A stretch of DNA of 7,978 nucleotides from Clostridia bacterium (lineage in GTDB: Bacteria > Bacillota_A > Clostridia > Oscillospirales > CAG-272): positions 1 to 7,978 of the forward strand of contig JAFVYX010000295.1 in the NCBI GenBank assembly GCA_017500625.1. The letters run 5' to 3'. The notes under the pieces were generated by a model. That model saw only the letters and a list, made by a program, of their open reading frames with translations, ran no database searches and was not told the origin of the DNA. Position 1 is the stretch's first letter. Each line of letters starts with the position of its first letter. Shown piece by piece: positions 1 through 6,285 of this stretch. Both the position numbers and the translations under genes were made by a program.

Positions 1-504
1 ATGGCTCAACCCGAGTTTGCCGAGGCCATCTTCCGTGCCTGTCACGATCGGGGCTTTAGCACCGCCATCGAGACCACGGCCTTCGCCGAGCGGGACGTGG
101 TGGCTCGTCTCATCCCTCACATTGACCACGTCATGATGGACATCAAGCACGTGGACAGTGAAAAGCATAAGGATTTCACGGGACGGCCGAACGAGCTGAT
201 CCTTGAAAACGCCAAAAAGCTGGCTTTGCGCCTTGGCCCTCGCCTCATCATTCGCGTGCCCGTGGTACCCACCTTCAACGCCACAGAGGCCGAGATCCTG
301 GCGATCGCCCGCTTTGCCGACGCACTCCCGGGCGTTGAGCGCATTCACCTTTTGCCATATCATCGCCTCGGCATGGACAAGTACGCCCGCCTCGGGCGCC
401 CTTACACCATGGCGGGCATCGTCCCCTCGCCCGCCGGCCTTGTCGAGGGCTTTTGCGAGACCGTCCGCCGCGAAACGTCGCTTGAGTGTATCCTTGGCGG
501 CTGA
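1..504 (+). CDS. Glycyl-radical enzyme activating protein (radical SAM), C-terminal part, 5' end outside window
   Basis: This is the C-terminal 167 residues of a pyruvate formate-lyase-activase-type protein. The family uses a [4Fe-4S] cluster and S-adenosylmethionine to install the glycyl radical on a partner enzyme. Visible family segments are MMDIKH (residues 45-50), H56 followed by TGRPN (60-64), ILEN (67-70), RVPVVPTFN (85-93) and LLPYHRLGMDKYARLG (117-132), all typical of the second half of the barrel. The CxxxCxxC cluster motif is absent because it lies upstream of base 1. The ATG at base 1 is probably an internal Met: the family usually has a GGEP segment just before the equivalent of QPEF, so the open frame should continue upstream. 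The gene ends at TGA 502-504 and runs straight into a strong hairpin. The partner glycyl-radical enzyme is not in the window, so its substrate cannot be named. The family call is firm. Confidence 0.9.
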   Translation: MAQPEFAEAIFRACHDRGFSTAIETTAFAERDVVARLIPHIDHVMMDIKHVDSEKHKDFTGRPNELILENAKKLALRLGPRLIIRVPVVPTFNATEAEILAIARFADALPGVERIHLLPYHRLGMDKYARLGRPYTMAGIVPSPAGLVEGFCETVRRETSLECILGG

Positions 505-519
505 AGCATTCAAAAAAAT

Positions 520-553
520 AAAAAGAGGTATTCGTTAACGAATACCTCTTTTT
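520..553. terminator. Bidirectional rho-independent terminator
   Basis: A perfect 34-base palindrome with a left arm of five A then GAGGTATTCG, a GTTAAC centre, and the mirrored right arm ending in five T. It begins 15 bases after the activase stop codon and ends 17 bases before the stop codon of the convergent gene at 571. With A-runs on one side and T-runs on the other it forms a hairpin plus U-tract on both strands, so it can serve both convergent genes. Confidence 0.9.
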
Positions 554-570
554 GTATGCGGTGTGCTACG

Positions 571-1716
571 TCAGAAATCGACCTTCCAGTCCTCGTCCCA
601 CGGGTAACGAATGCGGAGGATCTCGCCGTTGCGCTTTGCCGACTCCTCGGCATAAATACCGGGAATGGTCATCGCCAACCCTTCCTTCAGAGAGATCGGC
701 GCGGGGAGCCCCTCGCGGAGCGCCGTATAGACCTTCAGGAGCATAACGTAGTCCATACCGCCGTGGAAGCGGCTGATCGAGGCGTTGTTCTCGTAGCCGG
801 GGGGCATATACTCGCCTGTCATCTCGCGTAGAGCGTTGTTCTCCTCCTTTGTGGAGTTGTAGCGGATCATCGGCTTACCGAAGCGGTCGATGCGCTCCAC
901 GTACCCTTCGGAGCCAAAGACGCGATAGTTGTGGTAACCGATCTCGGCACGGCAGCGTCCGTTTCTCTGGAAGCGGACGATCACGCCGGAGTCAGTCTGA
1001 AACTGGGCGCTCTGCATATCCGTCTTGTCGGCTTCAAGATAATCGTCAACGGGGGAGCGGCCGTGGCAGGAGAAGCAGGACACCTTACGGAGCGGCTCAT
1101 CGAGAATGGTAAGCAGCGGCCCGAGGGAATGCGTGCAGTAGCGGATCGGGGAGAGGAGCTTTCTCCATTCCCCGTTCTCGTTGAGAATGCGCTCAACAGG
1201 AGAGCCGGGGAGCCACCAGTGAATGTATTCGGCCTCCATGGCAAAGGGTTCGCCGAGAAGCCCGCGCTTGTAGAAATCCTTCAGAAACACCGTGAACTTC
1301 TGCTCGTTCGGGTTGGCACCGACCGAGATCATCGCCGTCGACCTCTCGGCGGCACGCCAAAGATCCTCGGCCTCCTCGAGACTTGCCACCACGGGAATGT
1401 CGGTCAGGACGTTGATGTTGCGCTCGAGCGCCTTGATGATGAATTTGGCGTGGATATCGGCCCCCGTCTCCACAATGACAAGGTCAAGCCCTGCCTCGTC
1501 CAGCATCGTCTCATAATTCTCGTAAAAGACGGTGTCGGGATAATCCTTTCCAAAGGCCACCTCGCGCGTATCGGCGGTCTCGGAATCAAACCAGTTGCGG
1601 CGATACTTGTCGCACACCGCTACAAGCTTAACGTACTCAAATGCATCGCAGGACAGCATCGCCATCGCTCTGCCGCGATGCCCAAGCCCCACAATGCCCA
1701 GACGGATCTCTTTCAT
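571..1716 (-). CDS. Gfo/Idh/MocA-family protein, paralogue A (oxidoreductase or NAD-dependent glycosidase)
   Basis: A 381-residue protein with an N-terminal Rossmann fold: GLGHRG dinucleotide motif at residues 10-15 and the end-of-strand-2 acid D36. The C-terminal alpha/beta substrate domain starts near residue 125. The usual family length is 330-400. The motif that normally reads EKP, with the catalytic Lys of dehydrogenases, is DIP here (106-108). Later segments AEYIHW (162-167) and YCTHSLGP (193-200) resemble those I recall from GH109, where Tyr and His of the second segment line the NAD/substrate site. A dehydrogenase and an NAD-dependent glycosidase are both possible; the exact reaction is unknown. 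CxxC is present at 214-217. No signal peptide is visible, so it is cytosolic. I chose the ATG at 1716 because GAGGTG lies just upstream and the paralogue starts with the same MKEIRLG; an ATG at 1728 would consume the ribosome binding site. It has its own promoter and converges on the activase gene. Confidence 0.88.
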   Translation of the reverse strand: MKEIRLGIVGLGHRGRAMAMLSCDAFEYVKLVAVCDKYRRNWFDSETADTREVAFGKDYPDTVFYENYETMLDEAGLDLVIVETGADIHAKFIIKALERNINVLTDIPVVASLEEAEDLWRAAERSTAMISVGANPNEQKFTVFLKDFYKRGLLGEPFAMEAEYIHWWLPGSPVERILNENGEWRKLLSPIRYCTHSLGPLLTILDEPLRKVSCFSCHGRSPVDDYLEADKTDMQSAQFQTDSGVIVRFQRNGRCRAEIGYHNYRVFGSEGYVERIDRFGKPMIRYNSTKEENNALREMTGEYMPPGYENNASISRFHGGMDYVMLLKVYTALREGLPAPISLKEGLAMTIPGIYAEESAKRNGEILRIRYPWDEDWKVDF

Positions 1717-1757
1717 AGCGCACCTCATTTTCGTATTTTTGGTTTCTCACTACAGCG

Positions 1758-1766
1758 ATTATAGCA
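1758..1766 (-). promoter_or_regulatory. Extended -10 promoter of paralogue A
   Basis: Read on the minus strand this is TGC followed by a perfect TATAAT, 41 bases upstream of the ATG at 1716. The hexamer 17 bases further upstream (TTTTAT) is a poor -35, as is common with extended -10 promoters. The stretch TGCTATAATCGC followed by T or A and then GTAG is shared with the promoter of the second paralogue at 3006-3014, so promoter and gene probably duplicated together or are kept alike by selection. Confidence 0.75.
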
Positions 1767-1788
1767 CAAAAAACTTCTGTATAAAATG

Positions 1789-1816
1789 GAAAAATCCCTC
1801 TTATGAGGGATTTTTC
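1789..1816 (-). terminator. Rho-independent terminator of paralogue B
   Basis: A 12-bp perfect stem (1789-1800 with 1805-1816) and a 4-base TTAT loop, with core TCCCTC/GAGGGA and flanking A and T runs. On the minus strand it lies just downstream of the TAA of the gene at 1823-2974 and ends in a short U-run. It lies upstream of the paralogue A promoter and so separates the two paralogues into different transcripts. Confidence 0.85.
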
Positions 1817-1822
1817 TTGATT

Positions 1823-2974
1823 TTAATCAAATTCGGCCTTCCAGTCGGCGTCCCACGGATAGCGGATACGCAGGACCTCGCCGCCGCGGCGCGAGGACTC
1901 CTCGGCATAGATGTCGGGAAGCGTCATGCATAGCCCCTCACGGAGAGAGATCGGGGCGGGGCGACCGTCGCGCAAGGCGGTAAATACATGGTCGAGCATG
2001 GCGTAGTCCATACCGCCGTGAGAGAAGGAGGCGGTGGGGTTGTTCTCATAGCCGGGAGGCATAAATTCTCCCGAGATCTCGCGCAGGGCGTTGTTCGCCT
2101 CTTTGGTGCTGTTGTAGCGGATCACGGGCTTTTCCATTCGATCCATGCGCTCCACGTAGCCCTCGGTGCCAAAGACACGGTAGTTGTGGTGGCCGATGGC
2201 CGCGCGGCAGCGACCATTCCGCAAAAAGCGCACAATGACGCCGGAGTCGGTCTGGAATTGGGCACTCTGCATATCGTAATGCACGGCTTTCCCACCGTAA
2301 TCGTTGGGTGCGGCCTTGTCAAGGCAGGAAACGCAGGACACGGTACGGAGCGGTTCGTCCAGCACCGTGAGCAGCGGTCCCAGCGAATGTGTGCAATAGC
2401 GGATCGGCACCAGCAGTCGCCGCCAATCGCCGTTTTCATTCAGTATGCGATGCTCGTTCGATGTGGGAAGCACCCAATGAATGTACTCGGCCTCCAGGCA
2501 ATAGGGATTGCCGAGAAGGCCGCGCTTGTGGAAATCCTTTAGAAAGAGGGTGAACTTCTGCTCGTTCGGATTCGCCCCGACCGAGATCATCGCCGTGGAT
2601 TCCTCAGCGGCGCGCCAAAGCGCCTCGGCCTCCGCAAGACTCGCCACCACGGGAATGTCGGTCAGGACGTTGATGTTGCGGCGGAGCGCCTTGATAATGA
2701 ATTCAGCGTGGATATCGGCCCCCGTCTCCACAATGACCATATCGAGGGCGGCCTCGTCCAGCATTGTCTCATAATCCTCGTAAAAGACCGTGTCGGGGTA
2801 GTCTTTACCAAAGGCCACCTCTCGTGTCTCGGCCGTCTCGGAGTCAAACCAGTTGCGGCGAAGCTTATCGCACACCGCCACGGGCTTTACGTAATCAAAG
2901 CCGCGCGCCGAAAGAGTCAGCATGCCGCGTCCGCGGTGACCAAGCCCGACAACGCCTAAGCGGATCTCTTTCAT
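1823..2974 (-). CDS. Gfo/Idh/MocA-family protein, paralogue B (oxidoreductase or NAD-dependent glycosidase)
   Basis: A 383-residue protein, close paralogue of the gene at 571-1716 (about 78% identical by hand count, with one single-residue gap near residue 228). The same landmarks are present: GLGHRG at 10-15, D36, DIP in place of EKP at 106-108, AEYIHW at 162-167, YCTHSLGP at 193-200, CxxC at 214-217 and HGGMDY at 319-324. Differences cluster at 156-175 and 218-232, likely substrate-facing or surface loops, which suggests the two copies differ in specificity rather than being redundant. ATG 2974 is preceded by AGAGGTG at good spacing; the GTG codon at 2983 is part of that ribosome binding site and is not the start. 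It lies 96 bases downstream of the AraC-family gene on the same strand, with a promoter in the gap. It may also be reached by read-through from the regulator gene, since I see only a weak hairpin between them. The reaction is not established. Confidence 0.88.
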   Translation of the reverse strand: MKEIRLGVVGLGHRGRGMLTLSARGFDYVKPVAVCDKLRRNWFDSETAETREVAFGKDYPDTVFYEDYETMLDEAALDMVIVETGADIHAEFIIKALRRNINVLTDIPVVASLAEAEALWRAAEESTAMISVGANPNEQKFTLFLKDFHKRGLLGNPYCLEAEYIHWVLPTSNEHRILNENGDWRRLLVPIRYCTHSLGPLLTVLDEPLRTVSCVSCLDKAAPNDYGGKAVHYDMQSAQFQTDSGVIVRFLRNGRCRAAIGHHNYRVFGTEGYVERMDRMEKPVIRYNSTKEANNALREISGEFMPPGYENNPTASFSHGGMDYAMLDHVFTALRDGRPAPISLREGLCMTLPDIYAEESSRRGGEVLRIRYPWDADWKAEFD

Positions 2975-3005
2975 AGAAAGCACCTCTTTTCTGATATCTA
3001 CTGCG

Positions 3006-3014
3006 ATTATAGCA
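3006..3014 (-). promoter_or_regulatory. Extended -10 promoter of paralogue B
   Basis: On the minus strand this reads TGC then TATAAT, 31 bases before the ATG at 2974. The hexamer at 3029-3034 (TTTTCC at a 17-base spacing) is a weak -35. A small GGGA/TCCC hairpin (3035-3046) overlaps the upstream side; it is too weak to call a terminator for the AraC-family gene. Confidence 0.75.
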
Positions 3015-3070
3015 TAGCAGAGGAAAGTGGAAAAGGGAAAAATCCCATATCATAGCTTGGAAAACGGCTA

Positions 3071-3907
3071 TTATTCCGCATTGCTCCCGGCGGCCCGACG
3101 TTGCTCCCGCCGCTCTGTCACGTAGTGACGTGGCGTTTTGCCGTAGGCCTTCTTAAATACCTTGGAGAAATAAAGCGGATCGTAATATCCCACAGCCGCG
3201 GCGATCTCGGCGATGCCGACCATGCCCTTATCCATACATTCCTTGGCGTAGGCAAGGCGGCGCCGCGTTAAGTAGGTGTTAAAGTTCTCCCCTTGATGCT
3301 TTTTAAAAAGATGTGAGAGATACTTTTCGGTATAGGAGAAGAGATCGGCGATCTTGCGGAGAGAGAGGTCGGGATCGGTGAAGTTGTTGTTGATGTATGT
3401 GAGGATATTATCAAAGGCGGGAGTATTGCGGTCGGGAGGGAAACGGTACCCCTCGTCGGGGTGGAAGAAGGAGAGGGTGTAATACAGCACACTCTCGGTC
3501 AGCATGTTCGCATTGACGTGATTGATTCGGCGAATACAGCCCTGCCAAAATTCGATCAGCCGCTCAAACCCTTGAAACGCAAAGTATTCTTTACGTATAC
3601 CGCATTTCTCCAGCAGCTCTCCCGCACCATCACCGAAAAAAGTGATGTACATATAGGAAAAGTCGCGGCTACCGTTTATGTAATAAGGGGTTTGCGGATA
3701 GGTGAAAAAGAGCGAGCCCTCCCGCACGGAATAGGCGGTCTTACCGAGAGTGACCTCGGCTGTTCCGCGCGTCACAAGGTAGAGAGTATAGAAGAAGGAT
3801 TCGAAGGGCTGCTCCATTTTATGGAACTCCGCCTCATAAACGAAATAGACGGTGTCCAGGCGCTTTTGCGTCGGTTTATCCGGCATCAGCTGACAGATGC
3901 TGCTCAT
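3071..3907 (-). CDS. AraC-family transcriptional regulator
   Basis: A 278-residue regulator of the usual two-part design. Residues about 15-95 look like an AraC-type cupin ligand-binding domain (TLYLVTRGTAEVTLGK, then VREGSLFFTYPQTPYYI at 61-77). Residues about 165-262 form the double helix-turn-helix: first HTH LSLRKIADLFSYTEKYLSHL at 181-200, second GIAEIAAAVGYYDPLYFSKV at 231-250, then the family signature FKKAYGKTPRHY at 251-262. It probably binds a sugar or a breakdown product and activates neighbours; the ligand is unknown. The start at 3907 has AAAGGAG just upstream. An open frame continues to 4249, but that part crosses the gene's own promoter and the start of the divergent gene and is not coding. 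The divergent position opposite 4116-6251, with two enzyme genes downstream on its own strand, makes all of these likely targets. Confidence 0.92.
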   Translation of the reverse strand: MSSICQLMPDKPTQKRLDTVYFVYEAEFHKMEQPFESFFYTLYLVTRGTAEVTLGKTAYSVREGSLFFTYPQTPYYINGSRDFSYMYITFFGDGAGELLEKCGIRKEYFAFQGFERLIEFWQGCIRRINHVNANMLTESVLYYTLSFFHPDEGYRFPPDRNTPAFDNILTYINNNFTDPDLSLRKIADLFSYTEKYLSHLFKKHQGENFNTYLTRRRLAYAKECMDKGMVGIAEIAAAVGYYDPLYFSKVFKKAYGKTPRHYVTERREQRRAAGSNAE

Positions 3908-3938
3908 ATGCCGTCTCCTTTCCCTTGACGTTTTCTTC

Positions 3939-3947
3939 ATTATAACA
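3939..3947 (-). promoter_or_regulatory. Extended -10 promoter of the AraC-family gene
   Basis: The minus strand reads TGT followed by TATAAT, 31 bases upstream of the ATG at 3907. No good -35 is seen at 16-18 bases, so activity probably depends on the TGn extension or an activator. Confidence 0.65.
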
Positions 3948-3986
3948 CAGAACTTGCAGAAAAACCAGACGAGTGGGCTAAAGTTG

Positions 3987-4047
3987 AGAAAAAGCAATGT
4001 AATAGGATAGAAAACGGAATTTTTGCTGTTTACAAGGAAAAAGGAAT
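3987..4047 (+). promoter_or_regulatory. Candidate regulator sites: three A/G-rich 12-base direct repeats
   Basis: Three similar 12-mers lie in the same orientation: AGAAAAAGCAAT (3987-3998), AGAAAACGGAAT (4009-4020) and GGAAAAAGGAAT (4036-4047). Each pair of neighbours matches at 9-10 positions. The first two are 22 bases apart, two helical turns, and end just upstream of the -35 box at 4029, the placement typical of an AraC-family activator binding as two direct half-sites. The third overlaps the promoter spacer. The motif is A-rich, so chance similarity is a real possibility. Binding is inference. Confidence 0.35.
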
Positions 4048-4057
4048 ATGGTATGAT
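4029..4057 (+). promoter_or_regulatory. Sigma-A-type promoter of the barrel-protein gene
   Basis: TTTACA at 4029-4034, a 17-base spacer, and TATGAT at 4052-4057 preceded by TGG (extended -10). Transcription would start near 4064, giving a leader of about 50 bases to the ATG at 4116. This position also rules out the upstream ATG at 4023 as the start of the gene. Confidence 0.8.
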
Positions 4058-4115
4058 AGTGGTAAGCCCCCACGGAGGGCAGCATTTTCGCGCAACGCGT
4101 AAAGAAGGAGCCGAT

Positions 4116-6251
4116 ATGAGCGTTATCATCGAAAACTCTACCGTTCGCCTCGTCCTTTCGGACGATGCCAAGCCCCAAAGTCTTCTCCATAAGCCGACAG
4201 GAGAGGAGCTGCTTGCCTCGGGAAGCGAGGTCTCGATGTTTTCGGTCACGCAGGAGCGTCCCTATAACAATGAGATCAAGCTTGTTTATATGAACCAAAG
4301 GACCACGTATCCCGCCAACAGCGTAAGGCGTGACGGCGATATGCTGACGGTGGGCTTTGAGCTGGCCCCCTACCGCGCCCTTGTAGAGGTCAAGGAGACC
4401 GAGGAGTATTTTACCTTTACCCTTCGCGGCTTTGACGTTGGGGAAAAGGACTATGAAGGCCTCAAAATGCAAACGCCCCCCGCCGTGGAATTCCGCCTCA
4501 TTCAGCTTCCCGTTCGTGAGCGGGATAATTACGGCCGCTGGCTGAACGTGATGTGGGATAAGAGCGTGGCCGCCGCCGTTGTGGCCGCCTGCCCCCGCAC
4601 CATCGTTGATGCCGACCGCCGCGTGGGCTACCGCGTGATGCACGCAAGCGCCATGAAGTCGATCAAAATGATGAACGCCTCGGCGGCGCTCATCGTCTCC
4701 GAGACCGCCACGCTTATGGATAAGATCGACGTCATGGAGCGCGACCTCGGCCTGCCGCTTGGTGTAGAGTCTCGCCGCGATCCGCGCACCCACGGCTCGA
4801 TCTACTGGACAAGCAGCGCCACCCCCCTGAACATCGATGAGCACATCGCCCTCTGCAAGGCGGGCGGCTTTACCTCGATGATGCTGTATTATCCTTGCAT
4901 TTATCAGTCGCGTGGCTACGAATGGCTGGGCGACTATCGTTACCGCCCCGAGTATCCCGAGGGCGCCGAGAGCGTCCGCAAGATGCTCAAAAAGATCACC
5001 GATGCGGGGATCCTCCCCGGCCTCCACGTGCTGGCCACTCATATCGGCCTCGGCTCGACCTACGTGCGCCCTGTCGTTGACCACCGCCTCCGCATCAAAA
5101 AGCATTTCACTCTGGCCAAGCCCCTCTCCCTCGACGATACGACGATCTACGTTGAGCAGGACCCCTCCGAGCTTGTGATGGAGCCCAAGTGCCGCGTCCT
5201 CAACTTCGGCGGTGAGGCCATCTCCTACGAGAGCTACACCACCGAGCCCCCCTATCGCTTTGAAAATTGCCATCGCGGTTGGCTCAACACCAACAAAAAG
5301 GAGCACCCCCTCGGTGAGATCGGCGGTCTTCTTGACATCAGCGAGTACTGCGCGATCAGCACCTACCTCGACCAGGATTCCTCGCTTCAGGACGAGATCG
5401 CTGATAGGATCATGGAAGCGTTCAACCAGGGCTTCCGCTTTATGTACTTTGACGGCGCCGAGGGAACCAGCGAGCCGTTCGGCTACACCGTCTCTCTCGC
5501 CCAGTACAAGCTTTATAAAAAGATGGACCCCGCCCCCGTCTTCTGCACGGGCGCTGCGAAAACGCACTTCGGCTGGCATATGCTCTCGGGCGGTAACGCC
5601 TTCGACCTGTTCCCGACCGATATCTTCAAGGCAATGATCGACAAATACCCCGTGCCCGCCGCGGCCGAGCTCAGGAAGGATTTTACCGTCGTCAACTTCG
5701 GCTGGTGGAAGTTCTTCCCGGACACCCAGCCCGACACGCATGAGTACGGCGTCAGCCGCGCGGTGGCGTGGGATTGCCCCGTGACTGTGATGATGAATCT
5801 TACCGAGGTGAAAAAGAACCCCCGCTATCCCGATGTTCTCGAGGCCGTGCGCCGTTGGCAGGACGCCAATAAGCAGGGCTACCTCACCGAGGAGAGGAAG
5901 GCCGAGATCCGCACCTCGGGCAAGGAGTACACCATGCTCATCAATGAGGCAGGAGAATACGAGATGCGCGAGTGTGAGCTTTGCGAGATCCCCGCCTGCC
6001 CCGACGTCCGTGCCTACGTCTTTGAGCGCGATGGCCGTGGCTACGCCTCGATCTGGAGCAAGACTGCCGACACCGCCATTCGCATCGAAGGGCTGGAGGC
6101 CGTCTCCTATAAACGCACCCTCGGTGGCGAGGAGATCTCCACCACCTCTGACGGCGCCGCCACCGTCCTCTCTGTCGGTGAGCTCCGCTACCTCACCTCG
6201 TCTCTTGGCAAGGAAGCGCTGGTTGCGGCTCTTTCCGCCGCCACGCTGTAA
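4116..6251 (+). CDS. Glycoside-hydrolase-like TIM-barrel protein with inserted domain, family unassigned
   Basis: A 711-residue protein, start set at ATG 4116 by AAAGAAGGAG five bases upstream and by the promoter at 4029-4057. Likely architecture: an N-terminal beta-rich domain (about 1-220); a TIM-barrel-like domain (about 226-560), with strand-like segments GSIYWTSS (227-234), SMMLYYPC (254-261), ILPGLHVLATH (299-309) and RFMYFDGAEG (441-450); and a C-terminal beta domain (about 600-711). D446 and E449 in FDGAEG sit at the end of a barrel strand, where glycosidase acids usually lie, but the catalytic roles are a guess. Residues about 328-400 appear to be an inserted small beta domain (TLAKPLSLDDTTIYVE, later GEAISYES and CHRGWLNT). 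No signal peptide, so it probably acts in the cytosol on an imported oligosaccharide or glycoside. I cannot assign a CAZy family. CxxCx4C at 620-628 may be incidental. Divergent from the AraC-family gene and probably controlled by it. Confidence 0.72.
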   Translation: MSVIIENSTVRLVLSDDAKPQSLLHKPTGEELLASGSEVSMFSVTQERPYNNEIKLVYMNQRTTYPANSVRRDGDMLTVGFELAPYRALVEVKETEEYFTFTLRGFDVGEKDYEGLKMQTPPAVEFRLIQLPVRERDNYGRWLNVMWDKSVAAAVVAACPRTIVDADRRVGYRVMHASAMKSIKMMNASAALIVSETATLMDKIDVMERDLGLPLGVESRRDPRTHGSIYWTSSATPLNIDEHIALCKAGGFTSMMLYYPCIYQSRGYEWLGDYRYRPEYPEGAESVRKMLKKITDAGILPGLHVLATHIGLGSTYVRPVVDHRLRIKKHFTLAKPLSLDDTTIYVEQDPSELVMEPKCRVLNFGGEAISYESYTTEPPYRFENCHRGWLNTNKKEHPLGEIGGLLDISEYCAISTYLDQDSSLQDEIADRIMEAFNQGFRFMYFDGAEGTSEPFGYTVSLAQYKLYKKMDPAPVFCTGAAKTHFGWHMLSGGNAFDLFPTDIFKAMIDKYPVPAAAELRKDFTVVNFGWWKFFPDTQPDTHEYGVSRAVAWDCPVTVMMNLTEVKKNPRYPDVLEAVRRWQDANKQGYLTEERKAEIRTSGKEYTMLINEAGEYEMRECELCEIPACPDVRAYVFERDGRGYASIWSKTADTAIRIEGLEAVSYKRTLGGEEISTTSDGAATVLSVGELRYLTSSLGKEALVAALSAATL

Positions 6252-6253
6252 AC

Positions 6254-6285
6254 AAAAAAGGACACCCCACGGGGTGTCCTTTTTT
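6254..6285. terminator. Bidirectional rho-independent terminator
   Basis: Six A, GGACACCCC, a tight CACG-type loop, GGGGTGTCC, six T: a stem of about 14 bp. It begins 3 bases after the stop codon of the barrel-protein gene. Its T-run (A-run on the minus strand) contains part of the TAA stop of the convergent dGTPase-like gene (6284-6286), so the two genes share one very compact terminator. Confidence 0.92.

Larger units (their letters stand above)
571..2974 (-). repeat. Tandem direct gene duplication
   Basis: The two units 571-1766 and 1823-3014 are direct repeats that include the coding region, the GAGGTG ribosome binding site and a shared extended -10 block. The similarity stops at the 3' side: the two genes end in unrelated hairpins (520-553 and 1789-1816). 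Protein divergence of roughly 22% indicates an old duplication, not an assembly artefact or a fresh repeat. Confidence 0.85.

Noticed and set aside
931..1764. A 277-codon plus-strand open frame opposite paralogue A, with a matching 184-codon frame opposite paralogue B (1988-2542)
   Set aside because: Both are antisense shadows. They look alike only because the sense genes are paralogues.
571..2974. The near-repeat as a mobile element or CRISPR-like array
   Set aside because: It is two full-length intact genes with coding-type divergence; there are no terminal inverted repeats, transposase or short spaced repeats.
3035..3046. GGGA-AAAA-TCCC hairpin as a terminator for the AraC-family gene
   Set aside because: Only a 4-bp stem followed by a short T-run on the minus strand; too weak to call, so read-through into paralogue B remains possible.
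3924..3945. TTGACG plus TATAAC on the plus strand as a promoter
   Set aside because: The spacing is about 11 bases, far from 16-18, and the boxes lie over the minus-strand promoter and ribosome binding site.
3908..4249. N-terminal extension of the AraC-family protein by 114 residues
   Set aside because: It would cross the gene's own -10 box and the promoter and first codons of the divergent gene; the ATG at 3907 has a good ribosome binding site and gives the normal family length.
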